A stretch of 64,000 nt of DNA, taken from Molossus alvarezi (Eukaryota > Chordata > Mammalia > Chiroptera > Molossidae). Below are positions 23,691 through 35,294 of the stretch, in pieces (the first letter of the stretch is position 1; each line of letters starts with the position of its first letter). Where the stretch lies: contig CM073885.1 in assembly GCA_037176705.1 (NCBI GenBank), forward strand, positions 167,762,290-167,826,289. Reading direction: 5' to 3'. The position numbers and the translations under genes were made by a program. The notes under the pieces are model-generated. The model saw only the letters and a list, made by a program, of their open reading frames with translations. It had not been told where the DNA came from and ran no database searches.

Positions 23691-23852
23691 GAACAATTTT
23701 CCTTCATCCACTTGGAGTGCCTAAGCCTGGATGGACATCGGCATTCCGGGAAGGCAGTGGGGGAAGGCACGGAGGGCAGGTTTCCACGTTCAGACCATAA
23801 CCTTTCAACTAATCTCCTGATTACAGGGCAGTGTCCCTGCTTTCATGATTGC

Positions 23853-24205
23853 CTGTTCCTTAGTCAGTTTGGGCTGCGTGACAAAATACCACAGACCTGT
23901 GACGTCAACAACAAACCTTTATTTCCCACAGGCCTGGAGGCTGAGAAATCCATAACCAAGGCAGCAACATATTCAGAGTCTGGTGAGATCTCTCTTTCTG
24001 GTTTGCACCACCTTCTTGTATCCTCCCAGGGTGGAAAGAGATGTCATCGTTCCATCTCATTTTTATAAGGACATTAATCCCATTTATCAGGGCCCTACCT
24101 CATGACCTAATCCAACCCTAGTTATTACTGAAGGCTCCACCTCTAAATCACATCACATTCAGGATGAATCTTTGGGGGTGAGCACAGCTATTCAGTCCAT
24201 AGCAC
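23853..24205 (-). mobile_element. MaLR (MST/MLT1-type) solo LTR, antisense
   Basis: On the + strand 'ttagtcagtttgggctgcgtgacaaaatacc', 'tttatttcccacaggcctggaggctg', 'ttttataaggacattaatccc', 'catgacctaatcc' and 'attcagtccatagca' are the reverse complement of a mammalian MaLR (ERVL-MaLR) LTR in the right order and length. No internal retroviral region lies beside it, so it is a solo LTR. A 165-codon + strand frame at 23571-24068 spans this LTR and the MER5 relic and is not a gene. Confidence 0.85.
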
Positions 24206-26029
24206 CCGCTATCTCCTCTATTGCACTTTGACTAAATGATAAGCCTCCAGTTTTTGCTAAAGTGAGCAGATCATCTGGTGGTCTAGCTTCCGCTTAATCC
24301 TCCTCAATGGTCTGCCTCCCCCCTCGCCCTACTTCCTGATGTAGGTGGTAGATGCCATTTCTGAGCAAATCGGCCTTCTGTTTTTCTGACAGCTAAAATT
24401 TTGTAGCTCTTCCTTTCTCTTTCATTTTACTTGGTTTTTTTTTGGGGGGGGGTTATGTCACTTAAATATCCCACACTTTGATCTTGGGGCTTTATAGTAA
24501 GAGCAGAAGCAGATGTGAAGATGTAATTCACCATTTTTAACCACAAGTAGACTAATTACTCTGAAGTTTCTCTGACTCTCAAATTTTGTCTGAATTTCTC
24601 GCTTATCTGTAGAGACTAAATATGTCTATTTGTTTGTTCATTTACTTGCTTTTTTATAATTTGTATTTATTCCACTACTTAAAAAAATCTGAGCTCTTTT
24701 ATTTACAGTTGTTTCATAATAGTAAGAAGTCCTATGTTTAATAGGATTCGTGTAGGAATCTTCCTCTAAATATTCTTAAAAAAAAAAAAAAAAAAACTCC
24801 AGAAGGAAGCTTTAGTGCTCAAGTTTAATTGAAAACTAGTTCTGAGGTCAAAGTAAATTAGCACCAGGAGAATTTAGTTACTTCAAGGTGGGAGAGATTC
24901 AGAACAAAAACATTATAGGTATTTCATTTCAGTAATCACTTGGCATTTGAACAAGATTTCAAATAAAGTGCTTTAAATAAATCATAATTTCACATAAAAC
25001 TTAGCATTTTAAAAATCTTGATTATAATCAGACCTGATCTTGGGGCATTTGTCATGTAAATTAGAGGCTTGGGAGACAAATGAATTATCACAATGGCAGA
25101 TTATTGACCAACCATTCTGCAAAGTATCAGTTACAACATAAGTTTTCATAGTTGTTAATTTTTATATCTGTGGACATGACCAAACAAGAACATGGTAATA
25201 TTGACTGTCATGACTTAGAAGCATGTTCTCATATGTATGTGTGCATGAATGTGTGTATGCAGGTGGAAATAGAACCACACGAATGTTCCTTGACAGAAGT
25301 TCTCCAGGTGTCAGTCGTCCAGGTTGAACACTTTATTACAGTAATGACTAGGAATGAACTTTCAGCCTTTAAATACTTGATCTAAACAAATCTTCCTGAA
25401 CTTTATTTGCTACAGAGAATTCTAGCAGGAGAGATGTGAGATGCTTTGCTTTTAGCAAACTCTCCCAGATCCTGGAATAATCTTTGCACAACCCAATGGG
25501 CTGAGGTGGGGTTTCACAGAATAGTGGAAAGTCAAACCGGTGGGTGTCAATTTAATTTCTCAATGGTGAATAATTCAGCATGGGTCTTTTGCCATTGTAA
25601 CATGATATCTACCCATCAAAACACAAAACTTTGGAATGATGTAATCAGTAAAGTAATGGATTCTTTTAAATTAGTGTGGCATTGATTGTAAGGACTGCCT
25701 GCAGAATGAAACAATGTTGCACATCCAGCCTTTCTGGAGATGAAATCCAAACCTTGATTCATTGTAAAGCCTTCCTGTACACCATCCCTGAATTCCTGAT
25801 GCTCCCTTTCTTTGAGCTGGGTCATGTAGGCAAGGTAATGCCACATGAAAGTACCTGCAAAACAGAAGTCTTAAATGCTGTTATCATGACTTCAAAACGC
25901 ATGGTGTTCTCGATTCCTGCCTCCTCAGAGTGTGCTGCAATTTGAATTTTTGGTAAAAATGACAAGGACTTTCCCCCCCAACAGAACAAGTGCATTCATG
26001 TTTCTAAAACTTGATTTATATAAAAATTT
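24206..26029. other. Unassigned intron sequence
   Basis: It contains a T-then-G homopolymer junction near 24437 and a poly(A) run at 24778-24796 with no SINE body beside it. 24840-25080 is AT-rich and may be conserved. The frames at 25446-25685, 25616-25846 and 25676-25945 overlap on both strands and show no domain. Confidence 0.3.
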
Positions 26030-26046
26030 AAAATCAAAGGATTCAG

Positions 26047-26300
26047 CCCTGGCCAGTTTGCTTAGTGGTTAGAGCATCAGCCCACAGATCAGAGAGACCC
26101 AGGTTCAGTTCCCTTTAGGGGCACATACCTCAGTTGCAGTTCTCCCCAGCACCGATTGGGGTCATGTGGGTGGCAACCAGTGGCTGTGTCTCTCTCACAA
26201 CGATCTTTCTCTCTCTCTTTTCCTCCCTCTCTCCCTCCCGCTCTATCTGAAGATATATGCAAAAATAAGGTGTCCTCAGGTGAGGACCAAAAAAAAAAAA
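26047..26300 (+). mobile_element. Ves SINE
   Basis: This copy has a CCCTGGCCAGTTTGCTTAG head, so the A box is mutated, and B box GGTTCAGTTCC. Imperfect 16-bp target-site duplications (AAAATCAAAGGATTCA against AAAATCAAGGGAGTCA) lie at 26030-26045 and 26299-26314. It ends in a poly(A) tail after GGTGAGGACC. Confidence 0.92.
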
Positions 26301-26754
26301 AATCAAGGGAGTCATCTGAGGTAGTATTTTAGAATCTCTTCCCTTGAGGAAGAAATAGCAGCACTTCATATGACTAATTTTAATCCTGGAGTCTCCTAAT
26401 GGTCATTTGTGACAGATACATTCAGAACCATCACTCCATTCTTTTTAGCCATTTACAAGTCTAACATTGCAGCATTCTGATTCAGTCATCACTTTTACAG
26501 TCAGTTTTCTTCTTAAATATGTTTGGCTCCTGTGCTTATTTTAGCTCTGGGACAGACAGCTCTGAGCAACACAATACAGTAATACAAGCGTGATTCCTGT
26601 CTGATTTCATTTCTCCAATCCCATGTTAGAAGAGCAAACTTAGTCTGTACGTTTTTATACAGGACTGGCAATACACTACTTACATCGTTTAAAAATAGAA
26701 ATTGTGGTCACTAGCTAAATTATTTCTATGGACAACAGCAAGACATTTTTAATA

Positions 26755-27305
26755 GACTTTAGTTTTAGAGCATTTTTAGGATCACAGCAAAATTGATAGG
26801 ATAATACAAAGATTTCCATGTGCCCTGCCCCCACACCTATTTCACCTGAACATCTCCCAACAGAGTAGTGGATTTGTTGCAATCCATGAACCTATGTTAA
26901 TAGTTTGTGTTAGAATTCGCTCTTGGTGTTGTATATTCTGTGGCTGTTGACAAATGTATAAATGTCATGTGTCTATCCTTATAGTATCAGAGTAGTTTCA
27001 TTGCCCTAAAAATCCTCCGTGCTCCACCTGTGCAACCTCCCCATCCCCTGACCGCTGTCAACACTGCTCTTTTATTGTCTTCATGGTTTACTTTTTCCAG
27101 AATGTCAAATAACTGGACTCATACAGAATGTAGCCTTTTTCAGATTGGTTTCTCTCACATAGTAATATGCATTTAAAATTGCTCCGTGTGTATTCAGGGC
27201 TTGATAGCATATTTATTTTAGCTCTGAATAACATTCCATTGTGTGGACACACCACAAGTTATGTATTCATTCACCTACTGAAGGACAGCTTTGTTTTTTT
27301 TATTG
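26755..27305 (-). mobile_element. LINE-1 (L1M) 3' region, antisense
   Basis: On the + strand the order is 3' UTR 'ttttagagcatttttaggatcacagc', then 'ccagaatgtcaaataactggactcatacagaatg', then 'ataacattccattgtgtggacacacc', then 'cattcacctactgaaggaca'. This is the reverse complement of the L1 ORF2 end plus 3' UTR. It is old and frame-broken. Confidence 0.85.
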
Positions 27306-28340
27306 TTTAAGATGCCTATTCAGCATCTAGTAGGCAGCTTTTTATATTAAAAAGCAATAAGTAAAACAGCTTGCAATAAAAATCAGCTTCTTTATTGGTG
27401 TTGGTGGATGCAAAAGAGAGGACTGGAAAAAAATAAACTGTGTAACCGTCTTTCTACATTAATGTCATTCTTATTGCCAAGGGGACATTGTTCAGTATCA
27501 TTATCAGTAATAGTATTATCAATATTATTGAACAAAGAACTGCAGACCTGAAAATTTGACTTATCTCAATGAACAGTGAGTCTGCTAAAATGTTAATGCA
27601 CTATTATAAAAAGTTCACATCAGGACATGGTTTTATTTCAATATTATATGTGATTTTTTTTCCATAGGGAGCCATTTGTAAAGTATACAAATATCAAATC
27701 ACTAAGATGTGCACCTGAAACCAGTAAGATATTATATGTCAATTATACTCCAATGAAAGAATTTCAAAATAAAAGTATATCACATTTAGTTATGTAAACC
27801 CTCTTCTAAGCAGCATATCTCTTCACTGAGAGAATCACTGATACTCATACCAGTAGTAGATTCTATAAAATCTGACCTGTAGTGGGCCATTGCTGAAATC
27901 TATTATTTTTTCTAAATGTATCTACCAAACTGGGAAAAAAGACATGCTATCTATTTTGTCAAGAAAAGAGACAGAGAAGAAACAGTTTTCTTTAATTCCC
28001 TGCATGTGCCTACATTGCTATGTGTGGCTTTCTAATGTTCTTTATTGCTGTTTGTTTTTTGAGGACCAAAGGCTAATTGACTTTTCTGGAGGTCAAAGTT
28101 AAGTGAAGGAATTGGCCGCTAGACATGAACAATATTCTGCAGAGGGGACAGAAGAATTACGTGTTTCTGGTGGAATAGCTACCCTCACTTGATCATTTTA
28201 GCTCACCCCAAAGACAGCTAACACCCACTGAGAACGGAATATTCATGCAGCCTGCTTCCCTCTGCCTCCCAGCCCTTCACAGGCTCTCCTTAGATTCCTG
28301 TCACATTCGTGAGTCCCAGGTTTACTCCAACTCCCCAGGA
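27306..28340. other. Unassigned AT-rich intron sequence
   Basis: 27690-27780 ('gtgcacctgaaaccagtaagatattatatgtcaattatactccaatgaaa') matches a common LINE-1 3' terminal motif and may be an L1 end. The rest holds nothing I recognise. Confidence 0.35.
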
Positions 28341-28490
28341 GCCTCCGCTCAAATATGGTCTGTGGGCCAGCAGCAGAATCCTGGGCCCCATCTTGGACAT
28401 ACTGAGTCAAGATCTGCATTTTTGGGAATCCCTTACCTTCCCCTGGGTCAATCTTGTGCCTCTTTGAGCAGTAAGAGTCTTAGGTTTTCC
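28341..28490. mobile_element. MER5-like hAT MITE relic
   Basis: 'caaatatggtctgtgggccagcagcagaatcctgggccccatc', then 'catactgagtcaagatctgcattttt', is collinear with the MER5A/B consensus. Terminal repeats are too decayed to place the ends exactly. Confidence 0.55.
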
Positions 28491-28706
28491 TGAGTACCTT
28501 GATTTTCTATCACTCCAACAATTAATCCCAATATTTGCAATAGAAAAGGCAGTCATCAACTGTAGAATAATAAATCAGTCCAAATGTGTCACTGTGGTGG
28601 GATCCAGCCATTTCCCATAAGACTAGATATTCCTATGGCTTGTCAAAGTGTGGGGCAAGAGAGAACAGAAGGTGCTACTTTGAGATGCATATATGCATCT
28701 CCAAAA

Positions 28707-28741
28707 AGCATGTAGGTCCCCAAAAGCATGTAGGTCCCCAT
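28707..28741. repeat. 18-bp tandem duplication
   Basis: AAAGCATGTAGGTCCCC occurs twice head to tail. The copies are identical, so the duplication is recent. It lies in otherwise unassigned sequence. Confidence 0.85.
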
Positions 28742-28943
28742 TATCCCTAATTTCCGTGTATGCCCCTATGTCAGGGCTCACCATGCCTGGTTGTTACATA
28801 TATGGACACCACAGTAAAAGGTCTGGTGTTGAGATGGGGATACTAGTGAAAGAAATGAATGTTGGCATGTCAACAACGAGGGGAATGACCCTGAATAGCC
28901 AGTTAGCCTTAGTATGAAAGCAGAAACTGAATCTGACTTCTTT

Positions 28944-29192
28944 TTTTTTTTTTGTATCCTCACCCGAGGACATTTTTCCATTTTTTGTACAGACAGAGTG
29001 GGAGGGAGAGAGAGGAAGAGAGAGAGAGGGAAACATCGATGTGAAAGGGACACATCGAGTGGCTGCCACCCACACGACCAACCGGGGCCGGGGACAAACT
29101 GCAATCGAGGTATGTGCCCTTAGCGGGAACCGAACCCGGGTCTCTCCGGACCGCAGGCGGACGCTCCAACCGCTGAGCCAAACCGGCCAGGG
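28944..29192 (-). mobile_element. Ves SINE, antisense (young)
   Basis: The minus strand reads GCCCTGGCCGGTTTGGCTCAG with B box GGTTCGGTTCC and a poly(A) tail. A perfect 17-bp target-site duplication (CTGAATCTGACTTCTTT) lies at 28927-28943 and 29193-29209. The intact duplication and promoter boxes suggest one of the youngest copies here. Confidence 0.97.
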
Positions 29193-29473
29193 CTGAATCT
29201 GACTTCTTTAGACCCAGGTCCAGGTGTCAGCCAGCCCATGACTGGCAGTGGAAATTCGGACAGGGCACCTCACCCACTTGCAATTGTGTCCTCACTTCTA
29301 AAACTAGCACAGCGACAGCACCTTACATAGCTCAAGGGTGATTCTGAAAAACAAAGTAGGCAATAGTTTAGAAAGCACTTTTCAACATGGTGTCTGCAGA
29401 TAAGGAGCAAAGACAAGGTTCCAAAGATTTGAACACTAAGTCTTTCCCACTTCACAATAAAATCAGAACTCTT

Positions 29474-29723
29474 TTTTTTTTGTCCTTACCCGAGGACATT
29501 TTTTTGTGTGTGTTTTTTTGTTGTTGTTGTTGTTCAGATAGAGTGGGAGGGAGAGAGAGAAACATCGACGTGAAAGGGACACATCGAGTGGTTGCCACCC
29601 GCACAACCCAACCAGGGCTGGGGACAAACTGCAACCGAGGTACGTGCCCTTAGCGGGAACCGAACCCGAGTCTCTCTGGACCACAGGCTGATGCTCTAAC
29701 CGCTGAGCCAAACCAGCCAGGGC
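29474..29723 (-). mobile_element. Ves SINE, antisense
   Basis: This copy has the same orientation and subfamily as its neighbour about 280 bp upstream. A 15-bp target-site duplication with one mismatch (AAAATCAGAACTCTT against AAAATCAAAACTCTT) lies at 29459-29473 and 29724-29738. Its CT tract is partly replaced by a (GTT)n run at about 29519-29535. Confidence 0.95.
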
Positions 29724-29738
29724 AAAATCAAAACTCTT

Positions 29739-31050
29739 ATCCACAGACTATTTTTTGTTTTCCTTCGCATCCCCATACAACTTTAGAAGCAGCCCCAAAA
29801 GTATACAAATATGACTGACCTTTGATTCCAGAGACACAGAAGAAATGTATTTCTTAAGTGTTTTATTGACAGCAGTGTTTTTCTGAGTACAGTTTCCTGA
29901 CAGAATCCCCTGCTGGCTTTGTGAAGGGAGTGGGTTTGAGGAACCTCGGGACCACTGCTGCATTCCAAAGTTTGAGACACTAGTTGAGTGAGTTTTTACT
30001 GTGAATTTTTGGGAAAATGTAGAAATTTTATTGACCTTCAACATGTAGGCCTTTGGTTTATCATTACAGTAGCTGCCCTTAATTTCTCCATTCATATTTA
30101 TTCTTGTTAAAAGAAATTGTCCATCTGTTTTTTGTTTAGTTTGTTTTTTTCTGAGATGCTGTTCACTCATTCATTCCACAAAAAATGTACTGAATACCTA
30201 GTAAAACTGTGATGGTCTGTTTCCTGTCCAGGAAACCAACTCTATTGCTGTTTGACTTCCTATATTAATTAGGTCATACATACATTGAAAATGCTATTTG
30301 GTTAGAGTTCTGGTAGAAATATGAATTTCTACACTTTGGACAATACGCCACCCTCAATTTGGAAGTGTTTCCTTTCCTCCTCTTGTTTTTTTTATTTAGA
30401 TTTAAGCCGAAATTGCCTTTTTATCTATCTATTGGAATATTAAACAAAGAAAGATGAGAAGAGAACAAGTCAGGCTAATTTGCTTCCCCACACTGTAACT
30501 TGATGCATTGAATTTAAATGTATATTCTACTGTAGTGGAGATTATTGGAGTGGGTTACAATGGACTTTTTTTTTTTTTTCTATTTTCACTTAGAGAAGTT
30601 GCTAATGATGCTACATGTGTTAAATTTAGTCAAATATTTAATGTCTTATTAAGCACATGAAATGAAAAATTAATGGTCCTAGACATTTAAATTGTTAGTC
30701 AGCTATCTGTCGACCTGCTGGCTGATTTTTCTTCTCTCAGTGCACTCTATGCTAACAGCTCGTGGTGATTGTCCACCCCCTTATTGAGTGAACATGTTGG
30801 TCTTCCTATGTGGCAATTGGATATCTTCGGAAAGAAAGCATTCACTTTTTTACTTTTATCAGCTGAACCTAAGGTCATGCAAACATGCTGTGCTCTCCCA
30901 GACCACTCTGCGGAACCACGGAGGTGCCCTTTTGGTGTCAGATCATGCTCTTATCTGCTTAAAACCTTACTCTCTCCGAGTAACATCAACTTCCTTACCA
31001 CTGCAAGGCCCTGGGGGATAAGCTTCTACTCACTTTACCAGCCTCCGCTC
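29739..31050. other. Unassigned intron sequence
   Basis: A minus-strand frame of 140 codons (29748-30170) is Ser/Lys-rich, has no domain, and crosses a stretch (29925-29985) that vaguely resembles a MER5 end. 30150-30200 carries a short MIR-like 'tcattcattccaca...ctgaatacctag'. Confidence 0.3.
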
Positions 31051-31051
31051 T

Positions 31052-31126
31052 ACACTTCACTGTAGAGCAGTGTGTTATGTACTTGTTATTAGATTTTTTG
31101 AAAATCTAATACAAGTTAACAAATTT
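31052..31126. repeat. Mosaic duplication, composite copy
   Basis: 31052-31082 is identical over 31 bp to 31818-31848. Next come a hairpin arm at 31082-31097, a 3-base loop and an opposite arm at 31101-31115. From 31095 the sequence matches 31586-31619 with one base missing. The left arm is the exact reverse complement of 16 bases at the 31586 locus. The piece therefore joins a direct copy, an inverted copy and a second direct copy from two nearby sites. Confidence 0.85.
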
Positions 31127-31585
31127 TCTCAGCCCCCTGCCAGGCTCCCTCTGCTCCACACCCACTGGTGCTACTTGCATTTCTCTGTGGAATCTCATTC
31201 CTGCCTGTGCCCATGTTCTCACTGCTTCTTCTACGTGTCTCGTCTGCATGCTGGGCAGCCTCTAGAAAGCTTGAACTGGACGAGTAACATGATCTGATTT
31301 GTGAATACGTAAATTAATGAATAAATTTACAATTAGTTGAGGAGAAAGCATTTTATTTCCTTAAAGAAAACCTACATAGGCATTTTGCAGAGTGCTTTGA
31401 AATGTTTTAAAAGTGATATTGGAAAATACATTATGGGCTGATACAAGGTCTTTTTAATGGTACCCACAATGAGTTTAAATATGGTAGAGGGAGGATTAGC
31501 ATTCTCTGAGCAGACTTGAATCTAAGCTTAGAACTGGAAATTTACATATAAATAGAAAATTAAATCAGTTTTCTAAACAGGTATT

Positions 31586-31619
31586 TTTTTTGAAAATCTA
31601 ATAACAAGTTAACAAATTT
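31586..31619. repeat. Partner site B of the 31-kb mosaic duplication
   Basis: TTTTTTGAAAATCTAATAAC and the following AAGTTAACAAATTT match 31095-31126 apart from one extra A. No hairpin arm lies on its left, so the inverted part is unique to the composite copy. Confidence 0.85.
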
Positions 31620-31817
31620 AAGGTTTATGCAAACACAGGATATTTTTGACTTAATTCTAATTAAATTTCATGAAGTATTTCATTGATAAGTGAGAAAGAA
31701 AGAAAGCATTCTCTTGGTTTTCTAAATAGCATTGAAGGATACTGATAACTTTAAAAAAATGATCCCAGATAGCCTGTCTGTTACCCTGCCAAGGGATTCA
31801 TAACCAAGGCAGTTAAC

Positions 31818-31848
31818 ACACTTCACTGTAGAGCAGTGTGTTATGTAC
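31818..31848. repeat. Partner site A of the 31-kb mosaic duplication
   Basis: Thirty-one bases starting ACACTTCACTGTAGAGCAGT are identical to 31052-31082, 766 bp upstream and in the same orientation. The flanks differ on both sides. Confidence 0.9.
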
Positions 31849-32156
31849 AGTAAAAGGGAGGACGTGCTGATGCAGTTTCTTCTCTTTATTCACCCGCCAT
31901 TTTGTCGTATAAGCAACATCGTTGAAAGTTGGTGTCAGAGTATTTTGCTTTCCCTGTGAGTAAATGTGGAAGAAAATGGTGTGTGTAGAATAAAAATAGG
32001 TTAATGTGTGTTAATTTGCTCTAGAAGAGACGCAGGAGAGTTCCCTGTGCGTGGGAGTGGACTTCCAGTCAAGGGAGGAGTTCTGTGAATGAGCGTCAGA
32101 GCTGCCTGCGGCCACCTGGCACCAGTTGTTGAAGAGGGAAGTCATTAAGGGTGAAA

Positions 32157-32160
<4 letters not shown>

Positions 32161-32218
<58 letters not shown>
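32161..32218. repeat. (AT)n microsatellite, about 58 bp
   Basis: This is an uninterrupted AT dinucleotide array. It can extrude as a cruciform and is likely variable in length. The Ile/Tyr repeat frame on the minus strand is an artefact of it. Confidence 0.97.
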
Positions 32219-32220
<2 letters not shown>

Positions 32221-33389
32221 CATTGATATATCACTTTCTCAATTTTCTCTTTTCAAGTGCCATTTTTTAAAATTTGTATTAATTGAACTAGAGTTGGATT
32301 AAAGCCATTACCCAGTTTCTCTCTGGAGAGAAAGAACAGCTAAGGTTAGTACCATTTGGTTTGAGAGCATAGAAAGATGTCCCCAGACCCAGACACGGGG
32401 CAAGTCACAGCAGGTGACACCTTCACATAAAAATCACATCATATTAGCTGCTTATCTCCTAAGGGGATCTCTTGGCTTTAACCAATTACCCAAATCATTT
32501 TTATGCAAGTTTGTCATTATTCTTCGAGACACCTGTAAGGAAAGCCTCTAACTTTCCTCGTTCCTTTGTCCGGGTTGCCAGAGGCTTGTCTAACTTTTCA
32601 GTGTAATAAGTATCCTGGCCCCCATATCATATTTTTACTTCAATTTAATACCCTTAGTACCTTAGTTCCTTTGGTTTTGGGTCCAGAGTTTCAGGAATAC
32701 ACATATGGATTTAAATGAAAAGAGTAAAGTACATGTGCCATCTTTCTTTATTCTCACTTTTTTTTCTCTGAGTTTTGTTGTTTTTGTTTTATTTTAAGTT
32801 GTGTTAACAGAAATTAGGAGGAAGAGTTCAGAATCTTAACTTTTGTTTTATACCCATTTCCTTTCCCCCTACTCTATTTTGTTTAAAATTTAGACTCCTA
32901 TTACCAAACAATTACACTTTCTCCTTGTGGCCTTTATTTATAATAAATAAATTTAGTGCTTTTGTCCTTGGTTTGGAACCAGGTTTATCATTTACATAAC
33001 TGCTCTCATTGGGGTTATCTGTCATCTGAGCTCACCTTCCGTTTGTTGGAGTTCAGAAGACTCAGTGTTTCCAAAGCCTTTCAAAATCAACTGATAAGTA
33101 GAGAAATACAGAGTTTGAAATACAAGCTGATAATGTGTAGCTTCTAGGAAAGATGAGATGTTTCCAATAATTTATAAGAATTTGAACCCTCTCCTTGATG
33201 AACTAATTTCCTACTATTTTTTTTATGAATTCTGTTCATTCATTCATCAAATATTAGATAAATGCCTGCTATGTACCAGATTCTATTCTGTGGAGTTGTA
33301 TAATGAGTGTAAAGTTATATAGAATATAGTCTTTTGAGATGCCAATATAATTATATAAAAAATAAGAATATAAGAAAACAAGCAATTTG
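32219..33389. other. Unassigned AT-rich intron sequence
   Basis: 33225-33300 ('ttcattcattcatcaaatattagataaatgcctgctatgtaccag') resembles a MIR/L2 terminus. Otherwise I see no feature. Confidence 0.3.
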
Positions 33390-34160
33390 CCTGTGGGGGA
33401 AGGTTCACCTTTATATGTGATAAATATATATTCAAGTTTACCCTTTTAACCATTTTTAATCATTCAATTCAGTGCAATTAAGTACATTCACAATGTTTCG
33501 CATCACCCCTGTCTGTTGACAGACATTTTCATCACCTCAAACTAAGACTGTACTCATGAAACATGAATTCCTCATTATTTTATCCTTCCACTTTCTGGTA
33601 ACCTGTATTCTGCTTTCTGTCTCTGTGAATTTGACTATCTAGGTACCTCACTGAAGTGGAATTAAACAATATGTGTTCTTTTGTGTCTGGCTTATTTCAC
33701 TTAGCATAGTGTCTCCGAAGTTTATCCATATTGTAGTATGTATCAGACTATGGATAAATAATATTCCATTATACATACACCACATTTCATTTATCCATCT
33801 GTTTTTTATTCAACAAAATATCTACTTGTATATTCATCTGTTTATAGATACTTTGAGTGTTTCTGCCTTTAGATAATTTGAATAATATCGCTGTGAACAT
33901 TGGTGTAAAAGTATCTGTTTGAGTGGGGAATTACTTTTTATTTGAAAATAAATTTGAATTTAAGAAAAGATGGAAGGATAATACAAATAACTCTTATGTA
34001 TCTTTTATCCAGACTTGAAATGTTAACATTTTGTTCAATATGTTTTATCATCTGTACCGTCATGCATACTTTTATTCTTGACTATTTGTAAGTTATAGAA
34101 ATTATGTCTAATCTTTCCTCTCAAAATCAAATAATCCTCATACTACTGTTACCTGCAGTA
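33390..34160 (-). mobile_element. LINE-1 (L1M) fragment, antisense
   Basis: 'aatcattcaattcagtgcaattaagtacattcacaatg', 'tgaatttgactatctaggtacctca', 'tggcttatttcacttagcatagtg', 'tataatattccattatacatacaccacatt' and 'gctgtgaacattggtgtaaaagtatctg' form the standard antisense L1 3' series. The part after 33930 is less certain and may be a second old LINE piece. Confidence 0.75.
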
Positions 34161-35018
34161 CCTGAGAATTGACTGAATGCAATATTTAGAGTTTGGTCGG
34201 AAGTATTAATACTTCACGGTGGATTTTAGGATGGGCATACTTTAATCCATACCACAAAGCTATTAGAAAGAAATATTTAATATTTGATATCATCTCCAAA
34301 TTGTATGATTTGGCAAGAATAAAGTATGTTAATCTTCTCACTGTTCAGTTCTAAAGTCAAATGTTGTACTGCTTTCATTTTTGTTATTTTTTGAATCAAT
34401 ATTTTTATCCTTTTGATAAGGACTAAAATGATTATATTGGCAAATTATCACATTAGTTTTAGCTTATTAATGCCCTATTTATATGTCTGGCAACACAAAA
34501 TCAACTTACCAATGTTTACTCTGAGTAAGAATAACTAAACAAACAAACAACTAAACCCTAAAAGGTGTTTATGAGAATGTAGACTTAAAAAAAATAAGCA
34601 CATGTTTGTAGGGTACATTTTGAAACTTACCAAATTAAAGTCTGTAGGCTATCCTTTTCTCTCACAGGCTAATGTAGGTGATAATATGCATCAAAGAAAA
34701 TATTTGATTTATACTTAAATAAGGGCATTGCTTGTTAAACAAAAATCCCTGAGTTAGGGACACATAAATGGGTATACTTTTCTCTGTAGGTAAGAAAAGT
34801 AAGAAAATTTCTCTGGAAGATCTAATAGACCACGATGATATAACTGGCAGTTTGAGAGACCACCAATAAAAGGTTTTAGAAGGGATCCTCTGATGGGACA
34901 GAAGCAATTACCCCACTTTTAGGGAGTATGTTTCCCAATGACATAGACTGAAAGTAAAGATATAGGCAACCATGTTTGTTGAGTTTATATGCAAACACAG
35001 TTCTTCCATCTTTCCTTA
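34161..35018. other. Unassigned AT-rich intron sequence
   Basis: No transposon ends or coding frames of note. The minus-strand frame at 34662-34907 has no recognisable features. Confidence 0.3.
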
Positions 35019-35033
35019 AAAGTCAGAACTGTG

Positions 35034-35279
35034 TGCCCTGGCCAGTTTGGCTCCGTGGTTAGAGCATCAAGCCTCGAACCAGTGAGTCTCAGGTTTGATT
35101 CTGCTCCAGGGCATGTACTTCAGTTGTGGTTTGTCCCTGGGCCTGGTTGAGGTTGTGCAAGAGGCAACCTGTCGAGGTGTCCCTCTCATGTTGATGTTTC
35201 TCTCACTCTCTCCCTCCCTCCCACTCTATCTGAAGATAAATAGAAAAATATCCTCTGGTGAGGATGAAAAAAAATTTTT
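35034..35279 (+). mobile_element. Ves SINE
   Basis: CCCTGGCCAGTTTGGCTCCG gives a mutated A box, and the B box is GGTTTGATTC. A perfect 15-bp target-site duplication (AAAGTCAGAACTGTG) lies at 35019-35033 and 35280-35294. It ends in GGTGAGGATG and a short A/T tail. Confidence 0.95.
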
Positions 35280-35294
35280 AAAGTCAGAACTGTG

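Noticed and set aside
23571..24068. 165-codon open frame (+)
   Set aside because: It lies over a MER5-like relic and an antisense MaLR LTR, with no splice context and no protein domain.
23853..24205. Remnant of a full endogenous retrovirus
   Set aside because: Only LTR sequence is present. No gag, pol or env frames or primer-binding site lie next to either MaLR LTR.
28944..29723. CRISPR-like or other functional direct repeats
   Set aside because: The repeats are two independent SINE insertions, each with its own target-site duplication, in eukaryotic DNA.
29748..30170. 140-codon open frame (-)
   Set aside because: There is no recognisable domain and no splice sites in register. Composition is like the flanking intron.
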